From the NCBI RefSeq assembly GCF_900100395.1, contig NZ_FNFB01000003.1, positions 310,001 to 374,000 on the forward strand: a DNA stretch of 64,000 bases. The letters run 5' to 3'. Every line of letters starts with the position of its first letter. Positions within the stretch are counted from its first letter, which is position 1. Source of the DNA: Nonomuraea maritima. GTDB taxonomy: Bacteria > Actinomycetota > Actinomycetes > Streptosporangiales > Streptosporangiaceae. The position numbers and the translations under genes are program-made. The notes beneath the pieces are model-generated. The model was not told the origin of the DNA and ran no database searches. It worked only from the letters and a program-made list of their open reading frames with translations. Positions 42,733-51,078 of this stretch are shown here, piece after piece.

Positions 42733-43254
42733 ATGATCAACACCGAGCCGCTGCCGTACGGAGAGCTTGAAGCCCGTTACGGAGCCCCCGTCGGCGTGGA
42801 GGACGCCCGCGCCCGCTGGGGCTCCCTCGTGCGGGCGGCCGGCGACGGCGCCGTCACGCTGATCACCCGCGAGCGCTGGGAGTGGGCCGCGTTGGTGCCG
42901 CTGTCGCAGGTGCCGGGGGTGCTGAGCGGGCTGCCGGTGCTGCCGCTCTCGACGGCTCGCGCCAAACTGGGCGACCTCGTCCGCCAGATCGCCCAGCCGT
43001 ACGACGAGGGTCTGGTGCTGCTGGCCCGCCACCGCAGGCCGGTCGCCGCCCTCGTCGCCGCCCGGCGGCTGCTCGCCCGCCCGGCGGCCTGCCGTCAGGT
43101 CGCCGAGGCGCTGCTGTCGGAAGGCCACACCATCACGCTGGCCTCGGGCCCGCTCGGCGGGGTGACCGCGATCGCCCGTGACCGCGACGGAGGCGTGAGC
43201 GCGACCGGCGCCGGCGACACCGTCGCCGAAGCCCTGCGGTCGCTGGAGGAGTGA
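42733..43254 (+). CDS. Composite antitoxin-like protein (two Phd/YefM-like segments and HicB-like tail)
   Basis: The 173-aa protein contains two successive Phd/YefM-like strand-helix units. The first (about 20-60) is VEDARARWGSLVRAA with VTLITRERWEWAALVPL. The second (about 73-115) is STARAKLGDLVRQI with GLVLLARHRRPVAALVA. The last 45 residues (VTAIARDRDGGVSATGAGDTVAEALRSLEE) look like a HicB antitoxin core. Antitoxins of these families bind operators next to their own promoters, and tandem palindromes stand directly upstream. No toxin gene is adjacent on either side. It could be a transcription factor derived from antitoxins. The domain calls are from pattern recognition only. Confidence 0.65.
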   Translation: MINTEPLPYGELEARYGAPVGVEDARARWGSLVRAAGDGAVTLITRERWEWAALVPLSQVPGVLSGLPVLPLSTARAKLGDLVRQIAQPYDEGLVLLARHRRPVAALVAARRLLARPAACRQVAEALLSEGHTITLASGPLGGVTAIARDRDGGVSATGAGDTVAEALRSLEE

Positions 43255-43282
43255 CGGTCTCGGCCGACCGGCCCGGCGACGG

Positions 43283-44419
43283 TCAGCCGAAGCTCAGAAT
43301 CAGGGTCGTGTGGCGCTTCTCGATCGTCATCGGCGCGCCGGACACCGGTTCGTGGTGCGCCTCGATCCTCAGGTCGCCGATGCCGGGACGGCCCGCGTCG
43401 TCCCACGCCCTGACATGCGCGGCCAGGTCGGCGGCGAGCCGCCCGCCACGGGGGCCGTGGCCGCGCGCCAGCAGGGAGCCCTCCAGCGCCAGCAGCGCCA
43501 TGGAGTCACCCTCGACGAGCCCGGCCGTGGCGCCGTACCCGCGGCCCAGCTTGCCCGCCACCGTGCACCAGCGCGGTTCGTGCAGCGCCAGCCACAGCGT
43601 GACGCCCGAGTGGAGGTCGAGCGGGGTGCCTCGCACCCGCTCCATGGCGACCACGTCGCGGGCCCCCGTGTCGAGCGCCGCGGCCACGTCGCCGACCTCG
43701 CGCGCCTCAGGCAGTTCCAGCCACAGGTACGGGTCCTCGCGCAGCATGACCAGCGCGGAGGGCCCCGCCGACGGGCCGCGCATGCGCATGAACCCGCAGG
43801 GCGCCACCGACCTGCTCACCCAGTGGCCGTCCGCGCGCTCCATGGCCGCCGACACCTGGACCCCGCGCAGGTCGAGCGGAACCACGAGCCTCCCCTCCGG
43901 CCGCAGCTGAGCAGGCCACGCCGGCTCCATGTCCCACACCCCGACCGTGGCGATCAGCCGGTCGTACGGGGCGCCCACGGGGGCGCCGCGGGCTCCGTCG
44001 GCGCAGAGCACCTCCACCTGCGACATCCCGGCCTGTGACAGGTGCCGCCTGGCGCTCGCGACGATGTCCTCGTCGATGTCCACGGTGACCACGTGGCCGT
44101 CCGGCCCGGTCAGCCGGGCCAGCAGGGCGGCGTTCCAGCCGGTGCCCGTACCGATCTCCAGCACGCGGTGCCCGGGCTCGACGCCGAGCTGGTCCAGCAT
44201 GATCGCCATGATGGTCGGCTGCGAGGACGAGCTGACCGGCCGGCCCTCCACGTCACGCTTGGTGACGATGGGCTCGTCGCGATAGGCCTGCTCAGGGCCG
44301 ACGTCCGGGACGAAAAGATGGCGTGGTACGGCGAGCATGGCCGCCGCCACCGGCTCGCTGACGTCGTGGCGTTCGCGCACCGCCGCCACCATGGCCCGCC
44401 GGAGCGCCGGGATGTCCAT
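43283..44419 (-). CDS. PCMT-type protein-L-isoaspartate O-methyltransferase family protein
   Basis: The 378-aa protein has a PCMT core: AVPRHLFVPDVGPEQAYRDEPIV, then SSSQPTIMAIMLDQLGVEPGHRVLEIGTGTGWNAALLARL, including SAM motif I. It adds a C-terminal extension of about 170 residues common in actinomycetes, where such proteins also act in RiPP (fxLD, OlvS-like) pathways. ATG 44419 is used; the GTG at 44434 is possible. No precursor peptide gene is apparent next to it, so a repair role is equally likely. Confidence 0.84.
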   Translation of the reverse strand: MDIPALRRAMVAAVRERHDVSEPVAAAMLAVPRHLFVPDVGPEQAYRDEPIVTKRDVEGRPVSSSSQPTIMAIMLDQLGVEPGHRVLEIGTGTGWNAALLARLTGPDGHVVTVDIDEDIVASARRHLSQAGMSQVEVLCADGARGAPVGAPYDRLIATVGVWDMEPAWPAQLRPEGRLVVPLDLRGVQVSAAMERADGHWVSRSVAPCGFMRMRGPSAGPSALVMLREDPYLWLELPEAREVGDVAAALDTGARDVVAMERVRGTPLDLHSGVTLWLALHEPRWCTVAGKLGRGYGATAGLVEGDSMALLALEGSLLARGHGPRGGRLAADLAAHVRAWDDAGRPGIGDLRIEAHHEPVSGAPMTIEKRHTTLILSFG

Positions 44420-44564
44420 ACGCCCATTCTGCACGCCATGATCCGCGCGTCGAGCGCCACGATCGGCGGCGAAGTGTCGGCAAAGATGAGGTCATGAAGG
44501 GTTGAGGGCAGAGCGCTGGGGAATGGCAGGCAACTCATGCACTCGAACGTGAGGAGGAGCCATA

Positions 44565-44852
44565 GTGCTCACCCTGACAGCCAACGCAGCCCAGGCCATC
44601 CGTGATCTGACCGCGACGGCGCCCGAGCCTTCCCAGAGCGGGATCCGCATCTCGTCCCAGGGAGAGGGCGCCAGTTCGCTCACCCTGACCCTCGCGACCG
44701 CCCCCGAACCGGCGGATGCGGTGGTCGAGACCGAGGGCGCGCGGGTCTACCTGGACCCCGTGGCCGCGACCGTGCTGGAGGACAAGTCACTGGACGCCGG
44801 TGCCGACGAGCAGGGCAGCGTGTCCTTCCTCGTGACCGAGAAGAACATGTGA
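44565..44852 (+). CDS. HesB/IscA-fold protein without cysteine ligands
   Basis: The 95-aa protein begins LTLTANAAQAIRDL and has the IscA-fold beta pattern with RVYLDPVAATVLEDKSLDA. No Cys is present, so it cannot carry an Fe-S cluster as IscA/ErpA does. Similar Cys-less proteins are common in actinobacteria with no known role. GTG 44565 lies after GGAGGAG. Confidence 0.8.
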   Translation: MLTLTANAAQAIRDLTATAPEPSQSGIRISSQGEGASSLTLTLATAPEPADAVVETEGARVYLDPVAATVLEDKSLDAGADEQGSVSFLVTEKNM

Positions 44853-44859
44853 GGCGGCA

Positions 44860-44894
44860 CCGCCGCGCCCGGGCCGCGTGGCCCGGCGCGGCGG
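44860..44894. terminator. Strong bidirectional terminator hairpin
   Basis: A 15-bp GC-only stem with one bulged C and a GCGT loop: left arm 44860-44875, right arm 44880-44894. It fills the gap between the convergent IscA-like and acetyl-xylan esterase genes. Confidence 0.7.
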
Positions 44895-44903
44895 ACGCCC
44901 GGC

Positions 44904-45884
44904 TCAGCTCTCGCCGAACAGCTTGTGCAGGTAGCGAACCTGCTCCTCCGACTGGTACCCGCCACCGCCCTCGTGGTTGTTCCACGGCCACACGGTGATC
45001 TCCTTCGGGCCCTGCCAGTGGTTGTAGGCCCCGAACACCGTCGACGGCGGGCAGATGTCGTCCATCAGCGCCACCGAGTAGAGCGCCGGCACCCGTCCCC
45101 TGGCGGCGAAGTTCAGCCCGTCGAAGTACGACAGCGTGCGGAACGCCTGCTCGGCCGTGTCGCGCCGGGTGGACAGGAACCGGACCAGCTCCTGGTACGG
45201 GTCGCTCGCCGTGATCTCGACGGCCCGCCGGAAATGCGTCAGGAACGGCACGTCGACGAGCGCCGCCCGGACAGCCGGGTGCAGCGCCGCCGTCGCCTGG
45301 GCGATGCCGCCGCCCTGGCTGGCGCCTCCGACCACGATGCGGGACGCGTCCACCGCCGGGTGCGCCGCGGCCGCGTCGACCGCGCGGACCGCGTCGGTGA
45401 ACACGCGCCGGTAGTAGTAGTCGGACGGGTCGAGGATGCCGCGCGTCATCATGCCGGGAGCCTGCGGGTTCGCGCTGCCGTGCGGGTCGCCGGTGGCACC
45501 CGGGCGGCCGTTGTTGGCGCCGCCGTGGCCGCGCGTCTCCATCACGAAGACCGCGTATCCCGCGGACGGCCACAGCAGGTGGTCGTGCGGGAAACCGCGT
45601 CCGCCGCCGTAGCCGATGTAGTGCATCACGCACGGGAGCGGGCCCTGCGCGCCGCGCGGCAGCAGGAACCAGCCGTTGATCCGATGCCCGCCCCAACCCG
45701 TGAACGACACGTCGAACACGTCCACGTTCGCGTACGGCAGGTCATAGGGGACGTACTCGGCGGCCAGGTCGAACTCCCGCGCCTCGGCCAAGGTCGCGGA
45801 CCAGAACGCGTCGAAGTCGGCGGGCTCGTCGCGGTCGGGCAGGTAGCCGCGGAGCTCCTCCAACGGCAGATCGAACAGCGGCAC
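44904..45884 (-). CDS. Acetyl-xylan esterase / cephalosporin-C deacetylase (CE7) family
   Basis: The 326-aa alpha/beta hydrolase has the CE7 pattern: N-terminal [15 protein letters not shown] and FDAFWSATL, nucleophile Ser in [10 protein letters not shown], Asp in [10 protein letters not shown] and His in WNNHEGGG. The conserved METRGHG turn is present. It removes acetyl groups from xylo-oligosaccharides and related substrates; no signal peptide, so it acts on imported oligomers. It is monocistronic. Confidence 0.9.
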   Translation of the reverse strand: MPLFDLPLEELRGYLPDRDEPADFDAFWSATLAEAREFDLAAEYVPYDLPYANVDVFDVSFTGWGGHRINGWFLLPRGAQGPLPCVMHYIGYGGGRGFPHDHLLWPSAGYAVFVMETRGHGGANNGRPGATGDPHGSANPQAPGMMTRGILDPSDYYYRRVFTDAVRAVDAAAAHPAVDASRIVVGGASQGGGIAQATAALHPAVRAALVDVPFLTHFRRAVEITASDPYQELVRFLSTRRDTAEQAFRTLSYFDGLNFAARGRVPALYSVALMDDICPPSTVFGAYNHWQGPKEITVWPWNNHEGGGGYQSEEQVRYLHKLFGES

Positions 45885-46061
45885 AGCAGTCTCCAGGTGG
45901 CTCGTTCAACGATGCCGATATTTCATCCCAAAACCACAGAAACTTCCATCCCATTCTGCGCTCCCCGCCATCGCCCCTTGCCCCTCGCTGAGGGAGGTGA
46001 GGGTTGCACATGGGCCGAGTCGGCACGTGGTGGTAGCCCCACTCGCCGCACCACTGAGGGT

Positions 46062-46200
46062 CGGCGCGCCTCTCCAGGCCGGCACGCCGCTTCAGTTCGG
46101 TACGCCTCTCCAGAGCAGAGCAGCCGCGCCTCTGGTCGGCGCCGCGTCAGGCCGGCGTGCCTCTCCAGGTCGGTACGCCGCTCCAGGGCGGAGCGGCATG
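46062..46200. repeat. Degenerate 18-bp tandem repeats in an intergenic region
   Basis: The 316-bp gap 45885-46200 holds no gene. Its right part is built of about eight degenerate units of 16-23 bp, mostly 18 bp, with consensus CGGYRCGCCKCTCCAGGY. The array stops at the stop codon of the small reverse-strand gene at 46201. The left part (45905-45960) is AT-richer and may hold the esterase promoter. Confidence 0.55.
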
Positions 46201-46476
46201 TCAGGTCAGTGCGTCGCCCAGGCGGATGCGGTCGCGGTCGCCGTGGGGGGCGATCTCGCGGATCGTCCACACGCGTTCGTCGGACACGGCCCCGTGCGCG
46301 GTCACGTAGCCGCCGACCCTCAGCAGCGGGCGATCCGCGTGGTCGCGCAGCAGCTCGGCGCGGGCCTCCGACCCGTCGCCGAACACCACGAGGAAGTCGG
46401 TGGTGCCCGCGGGGGCGTCCAGGATGAGGCCGGGGTGGAGGTGGGAGTAGGGGATTTCGACGAGGAGTTCGCTCAC
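46201..46476 (-). CDS. Hypothetical protein
   Basis: The 91-aa protein has a regular predicted beta-rich pattern (LLVEIPYSHLHPGLILD, FLVVFGDGSEARAELL, LLRVGGYVTAHGAVSDERVWTIREI) and no Cys or TM segment. I do not recognise a family. GC bias and the absence of any overlapping alternative support coding. GTG 46476 has only a weak ribosome-binding site. Confidence 0.5.
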   Translation of the reverse strand: MSELLVEIPYSHLHPGLILDAPAGTTDFLVVFGDGSEARAELLRDHADRPLLRVGGYVTAHGAVSDERVWTIREIAPHGDRDRIRLGDALT

Positions 46477-46699
46477 GCCGGCCGCCTACCCATCCCGCCC
46501 GCCTTCAGCTACACAGCCGCGCTGAGCTCCTCATTCACCCGCGCTCGGCCGCTCAGTTCGCCCGCGCGTGTGGTGTGGGGTTGGTCGGCGTGGGGTTTCT
46601 TTTCCGGGGGGCCGGAATATGGCACCGGAACTTTTGCGGGGGGATATGGAGAGGTGTTTCCCGTTGGCCGAAAACTGGGCTACTCCAGTGGGGCGTTAT

Positions 46700-46714
46700 G
46701 GGTACATAGGGTAT
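46700..46714 (+). promoter_or_regulatory. Possible stress-sigma -10 hexamers before the PRC-barrel gene
   Basis: GGGTAC (46700-46705) and GGGTAT (46709-46714) lie in an AT-richer leader 45-60 bp before the PRC/DUF2382 gene. They resemble the -10 of SigB-like actinomycete stress promoters, but no convincing GTTT -35 is spaced correctly. The 282-bp gap 46477-46758 otherwise shows nothing. Confidence 0.25.
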
Positions 46715-46758
46715 TTGTCCCATTTGAACCAGGACGAAATCATGTCAGGGGGATCGTC

Positions 46759-47670
46759 GTGGCTATGCACACAGAGATCCGCAACCTTCTCGACTGCCAC
46801 GTGGTCGGGTCGGACGGACAAGCGATCGGCAAGGTGGGACAGGTCTACCTCAACGACCGTACGGGCGAGCCCGAATGGGTGACCGTACGCACGGGGTTCT
46901 TCGGGATGAAGCAGACCTTCGTCCCGCTGGCCAACGCCCGCCGCTCGGGCGGCGAGGTACGAGTCCCTTACGACAAGGAGATGATCAAGGGCGCGCCGAA
47001 CGTCGACGTCGACGACCGCCTGTCGCTCGACGAGGAGGCCGACCTCTACCGCTACTACGGCATGCAGCCGTCGTCCGTCCCGCGCCAGCGTGTCGGCGAG
47101 AAGGACGTACAGGGAAGGAGCGGAACGACGGGACAGGCAGGCACGACGAGCGGCGCGGGCGGTGTGAGCGGCACGCCCACCGGCGGGACGACGGACAGGC
47201 CGTTCGCGGCGGGCACGACCGGCGGGACCCGCGAGGGCCTCACCGAGGAGACCGACATCGAGATGATCCGCTCGGAGGAGCGGCTCCGCGTCGGGACGGA
47301 GAGCCGCGAGAAGGGCCGCGTCCACCTGCACAAGTACGTCGACACCGAGACCGTCCAGCAGACGATCCCGCTCACCCACGAGGAGATCGTGATCGAGCGC
47401 GAGCCGATCAGCAACGGCGAGACGGCGGGGACGTTCGAGATCGGCGAGGATGACCGCCAGATCGTCCTGCACGAGGAGCGTCCGGTGGTCGGCAAGGAGA
47501 CCCGGCCGGTCGAGCGCGTGCACGTCCGCAAGCAGGAGATCCGGCACGAGGAGGTCGTCGAGGGCCAGATCCGCAAGGAGCGGCTGGAGATCGACGAGGA
47601 GGGCGAGACGAGAGGCGACGTGTTCGGCCGCGACGACAGAACCGGCAGGACGCCCCCGCCGACCGTATGA
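46759..47670 (+). CDS. PRC-barrel and DUF2382 domain protein
   Basis: The 303-aa protein has an N-terminal PRC-barrel (about 8-80: LDCHVVGSDGQAIGKVGQVYL, GEPEWVTVRTGFFGMKQTFVPL). A Gly/Thr-rich linker (about 115-160) leads to a C-terminal DUF2382 (about 165-290) made of charged repeats such as RSEERLRVGTESREKGRVHLHK. These are stress-induced proteins of unknown mechanism. GTG 46759 lies 6 nt after GGGGG. Confidence 0.88.
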   Translation: MAMHTEIRNLLDCHVVGSDGQAIGKVGQVYLNDRTGEPEWVTVRTGFFGMKQTFVPLANARRSGGEVRVPYDKEMIKGAPNVDVDDRLSLDEEADLYRYYGMQPSSVPRQRVGEKDVQGRSGTTGQAGTTSGAGGVSGTPTGGTTDRPFAAGTTGGTREGLTEETDIEMIRSEERLRVGTESREKGRVHLHKYVDTETVQQTIPLTHEEIVIEREPISNGETAGTFEIGEDDRQIVLHEERPVVGKETRPVERVHVRKQEIRHEEVVEGQIRKERLEIDEEGETRGDVFGRDDRTGRTPPPTV

Positions 47671-47754
47671 GAGCACACGGTGTCGAGCGCACCGGAGTTC
47701 ACCGGCTCACCTGTGCGAACCACAGCGTGAGTGCAGCCGCACGGCGACGTCCCG

Positions 47755-47779
47755 CGGAGGTCCGTGAAACGGTCCTCCG
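47755..47779. terminator. Bidirectional terminator hairpin
   Basis: CGGAGG-T-CCGT (47755-47765), loop GAA, ACGG-T-CCTCCG (47769-47779): a 10-bp stem with one T/T mismatch between the convergent PRC/DUF2382 and sialidase genes. Confidence 0.55.
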
Positions 47780-47830
47780 GGGACGCCGTTCCGCCGCGCG
47801 GTTCCGGCCGCCCGAATCCGGGGCGACCGG

Positions 47831-49537
47831 TCAGGAGTACAGCTCGACCTCGTTCAGCATGCTGCAGGACGCGCCGATCTCCGGGTCGCAGTCGAGCGTG
47901 GGATCGGTGATGATCCTGAGGTGCCGGGCGGTGCGGTCGAGGACGCTGTAGCGCATCGCGTGATCCGTCCTGTCGCGAATGGTGACGACCGGCTCGCCCC
48001 AGGAACGTCCGTCCGCGGACGCGTACACGCGCGCCCCGGCCGGATGACCGGGACGCAGGCTCAGGCCGATGCGGCTGAGTCGCCGTGGCCGGTCGAAGTG
48101 CAGCTCGTAGCTGCCGACCCCGGTGGCCACGGCACTCGACCAGTAGCCGGTGCTCCCGTCGAGCGCGCCCGCCGGCCCCGAGCGCGGGCGGTAGGGGCTG
48201 GTCCAGTTCATCGTCGTGGAGACCCGCAGTTCGCCGCTGCGGCGCAGGGCGTCCAGGTCGAGCCGTCGCCCCGGAGTGGCGACGGTGAACAGCAGGCGCC
48301 TGATCCCGTACCAGCCGCCGTGCTCGAACTTGCCGTGCGCCGGGCAGGCCGTCTCGTTGAGCGTCCCGTCGGGACCGGTCCCCGGCAGCTTGCAGTTGTC
48401 GACCACCTGGATCAGCCGATGCGGGCCGACCGCGGCGATGCTGGTGTAGCCGGACGAGCCATGCGCGTCCCAGATGCCGTCGCGGTTGTGGTACGTCACC
48501 CGCGGCTCCGTCCACTCCTCGCCGAGCCCGTCGGGGGAGACGGCCAGCCAGTTGTCCGGACGGCCCGCGCTCAGCACGAGCAGGCCGCCCGGCGTCAGCA
48601 GCAGCCGTGGCGCCACGCCGCGCACCACGCAGTCCATGCCAGCGAAGCGCACCTCGCGCAGCGGCGTCCAGGTGCGTCCGCCGTCGTGCGAGCGGGCCTG
48701 GTGCAGGGTCGAGTACTTCGCGCCGTCGCGGCGCACCACCGCCAGCAGGCTGCCGTCGAGCGCCTGCGCGACGCTCGCCTCGGTGAACCACAGGCCGCCG
48801 GCGGGCCGGGCGATCACCCCGCGCCGGTGGAAGGTCACCCCGCCGTCGTCGCTGGCGTACAGCTCGGCCTGGTACGTGCCGGTGGCGACGTACCGGGCGT
48901 ATACCGTGACGAGGATCGTGCCGTCGGCGAGCTGGACGGGCCTGCCGTACGCGGCGCCGCCGTTCATCAGCTCGTCAGGGGTGTGCAGGGTGGCCTCGGT
49001 ACGCAGCCAGCTCTCGCCGGCCCGCACCGCGGACGAGGTGAGGATGCCCAGCCGGGCGGTGTACGGGCCGGTGCGGTCCGGATAGTACTCGGTGGCGAAG
49101 TAGCGGCCGTCGTGCAGTTCGACCGGCGACTCGCGCAGCGGCGTCTCGCCCGTCTCGCCGAAGGTGACGCCGCCGTCCCCGGAGATCGCCGCCCCGTTCA
49201 TCAGGGTGATGACCTCGTCGAGGTTGGTCGCGTAGGTCGTCATGACCTTCTGCGCCGGGACGCCTCCTGGGCCGGTCACGTCGAACACCGACACGTTCGG
49301 GAAGCCCGCGAAGGCGAGCCGTTCGGACGGCGTGGGCTCGCGCCCCGGGGGCGCGGGCTGCGGCTGTATCCATCCGGGTGAGGAAGCACTGTCGATCAGG
49401 TAAGTCCCGTCCGGCCCCGCGGGCCGGACGTCTTCCGACAGGACGCAGTACGGCGTCCCGGCCGGCGGGGGAACCGGTTCTGTGTCAGGCCAGGCGGTCA
49501 TCGACATGACCGTGACCACGGCTGCGGTCACCCGCAC
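47831..49537 (-). CDS. Secreted sialidase-like glycosidase with C-terminal discoidin-type domain
   Basis: The 568-aa protein has an N-terminal hydrophobic signal and a six-bladed propeller with several Asp-box motifs (SGDGGVTF, SDDGGVTF, SHDGGRTW). An F5/8-type carbohydrate-binding region is at the C-terminus (about 440-568: ALDGSTGYWSSA, VYASADGRSWGEPV). It probably cleaves or binds terminal sugars outside the cell; the Arg triad of true sialidases cannot be placed with certainty. GTG 49537 has GAGGGA upstream; the TTG at 49561 adds eight residues without such support. Confidence 0.83.
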   Translation of the reverse strand: MRVTAAVVTVMSMTAWPDTEPVPPPAGTPYCVLSEDVRPAGPDGTYLIDSASSPGWIQPQPAPPGREPTPSERLAFAGFPNVSVFDVTGPGGVPAQKVMTTYATNLDEVITLMNGAAISGDGGVTFGETGETPLRESPVELHDGRYFATEYYPDRTGPYTARLGILTSSAVRAGESWLRTEATLHTPDELMNGGAAYGRPVQLADGTILVTVYARYVATGTYQAELYASDDGGVTFHRRGVIARPAGGLWFTEASVAQALDGSLLAVVRRDGAKYSTLHQARSHDGGRTWTPLREVRFAGMDCVVRGVAPRLLLTPGGLLVLSAGRPDNWLAVSPDGLGEEWTEPRVTYHNRDGIWDAHGSSGYTSIAAVGPHRLIQVVDNCKLPGTGPDGTLNETACPAHGKFEHGGWYGIRRLLFTVATPGRRLDLDALRRSGELRVSTTMNWTSPYRPRSGPAGALDGSTGYWSSAVATGVGSYELHFDRPRRLSRIGLSLRPGHPAGARVYASADGRSWGEPVVTIRDRTDHAMRYSVLDRTARHLRIITDPTLDCDPEIGASCSMLNEVELYS

Positions 49538-49683
49538 GGCTCGCTCCCTCGCGCTCGTCAACCACCAGTAACGCCGTACGGAACTCTAGATCAGCGATGT
49601 CGCGTAACCCGGGATCAACCGGCGCGAAATCGCCAGTTCATTACCCGCCCGATCTGCCGGCCAACCGATCCATACTGGATTCG

Positions 49684-49750
49684 TTAAGTGGCAGTTGACA
49701 GATCCGCTCGCTCTGACGACCATCAGGACCGGCACCATTAAGTGTCAATT
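49684..49750. promoter_or_regulatory. Direct repeats in the promoter of the FAD-enzyme cluster
   Basis: TTAAGTGGCAGTT (49684-49696) and TTAAGTGTCAATT (49738-49750) are direct repeats 54 bp apart, about five helical turns. A TTGACA -35 overlaps the first copy (49695-49700). They precede the first gene of the cluster by 42-108 bp. Direct repeats at such spacing suggest binding sites for an activator not encoded here. Confidence 0.45.
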
Positions 49751-49791
49751 TACGTACCCGACAGGACCTGCGGGTCTGGAGGTGGCCCCAG

Positions 49792-50700
49792 ATGAGCATC
49801 GAGCCAAGGGCGCCGGTAGCACCCGAGCGGGTGCTGCCCGCCCCTGTGCCCATGGCGCCGGAGACCGCCGCGCAGCAGCGGGTCGTCCGGCGGATCTGCC
49901 GCAGGGTGGCGCCGCCCGGCATCGAGGTCGGCGTCGCCGAACTGCCCCCGGGCGGCCTGCAGGTGTGGACCGACGCCCCCGCGCCGGTCGGCGGGCCCGA
50001 GCCGTGGGTGCTCCACCATCGCATGGCCCGCGAGGTGGCGCTGGTCGGCTGGCACTGCGAGGCCGACACCGACCGCCTGCTGGTGCTCGGCTGGAGCGCC
50101 GCCTGCCTGCACAACCGCGTACGCCTGCTGCAGAGCGGGCTGCGCAGGCTCGCCGACTTCGGGCCGACAGCGCAGCGCGCCGTCCAGCTCGAGGGCCGGT
50201 TCGGCGCCGACGACCTGGACGCCCTGCCCGCCGCCACGGTGGTCGCGGACGTGTGCGCCTCGATCGAGCGGCGGCTGCGCTGGCCAGGACGGCTCGCGGA
50301 GCTCGACGGGTTCGAGCGCAGCTCGGGCCTCGCACACCTGCAACTGCTCCTCGCCCAGGTGACCGGGCTGGAGGCGAAGGTCGCGGCAGCCTGCGAGGAG
50401 CACCTCGTCATGGCGCGGGTGCTGGCGCAGGCCGTCTGCGAGCACCACGCGCGGCACCGCGACCTGCGCCGCGCCCAGCGCGAGGTGCTGGCGGAATCGC
50501 GCCGCTGGGTGCACGCCAGCTCCCTGATCCGCAGCTCGGCCACCGCACGGCCGAGCTCCGTCGGCGCCGGACGGCCCCACATGGGGCTCGCCGAACGCCG
50601 CATCGCCGCGAGCGTCATCAACCACGGCGTGCCGCGGGTGATCCCCGTGGCCGTCACCCACCAGGCCGGGACCACCGGCTTGGCGGACGGCGCCCGCTGA
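49792..50700 (+). CDS. Unrecognised helical protein, first gene of the FAD-enzyme cluster
   Basis: The 302-aa protein shows no domain I recognise. It starts with a Pro/Ala/Val-rich leader, then a mixed region (about 30-100, with VLHHRMAREVALVGWHCEAD). A largely helical remainder follows, with a His/Glu-rich helix EEHLVMARVLAQAVCEHHARH near 200-220 that could bind metal (inference). It has no signal peptide or TM segment. ATG 49792 has GGAGGTGG 6 nt upstream. It is co-directional with four more genes through 55357. Confidence 0.75.
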   Translation: MSIEPRAPVAPERVLPAPVPMAPETAAQQRVVRRICRRVAPPGIEVGVAELPPGGLQVWTDAPAPVGGPEPWVLHHRMAREVALVGWHCEADTDRLLVLGWSAACLHNRVRLLQSGLRRLADFGPTAQRAVQLEGRFGADDLDALPAATVVADVCASIERRLRWPGRLAELDGFERSSGLAHLQLLLAQVTGLEAKVAAACEEHLVMARVLAQAVCEHHARHRDLRRAQREVLAESRRWVHASSLIRSSATARPSSVGAGRPHMGLAERRIAASVINHGVPRVIPVAVTHQAGTTGLADGAR

Positions 50701-50772
50701 ACCCCACGACCTGCTCAACGGCGAGCGGTCACCCGGAAAACCCCATCCGAGTCCGGTAGGAGAGCTCCCGTC

Positions 50773-51015
50773 ATGCGAACCCCCCCGCACCTGCCCGCCC
50801 GCCCCCGGCGCGAGCAGCGAGACACCGAGCACGTCCGGCGGCACCCGTACGGCCGGCACGAGCGCCCCGCACCCGTCGTCCCGTCCGGCTCCCGCGACTT
50901 CGCGGCCGACGTGGCCGACGTGGCCGACGTGTTCGTCGAACAGCGGCTGCTGGACATCCGCGAGATGTCCAACCAGGCCATCGGCTCGATCGACGACCTA
51001 CTGCACACCGCCTGA
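50773..51015 (+). CDS. Small protein (80 aa), possible peptide substrate
   Basis: The first 40 residues are Arg/Pro/His-rich and probably disordered. The second half is acidic and helical (RDFAADVADVADVFVEQ, LLDIREMSNQAIGSIDDLL), ending in HTA. AGGAG lies upstream of ATG 50773. It has no recognised domain. Its size, placement between an unknown gene and a FAD-linked oxidase, and two-part composition would fit a modified-peptide precursor or a small carrier/adaptor. It lacks the Ser of an acyl-carrier motif and has no Cys. Confidence 0.6.
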   Translation: MRTPPHLPARPRREQRDTEHVRRHPYGRHERPAPVVPSGSRDFAADVADVADVFVEQRLLDIREMSNQAIGSIDDLLHTA

Positions 51016-51078
51016 CGTGTGCCCCGTGGCTCCCGGCCGGGAGCCGGAAGAGCGATACCGCACCCTTTGAGGAGAATC

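Noticed and set aside
43283..44419. PCMT methyltransferase as a RiPP (lanthipeptide or fxLD) maturation enzyme
   Set aside because: No precursor peptide or cyclase is adjacent, so only the family can be stated.
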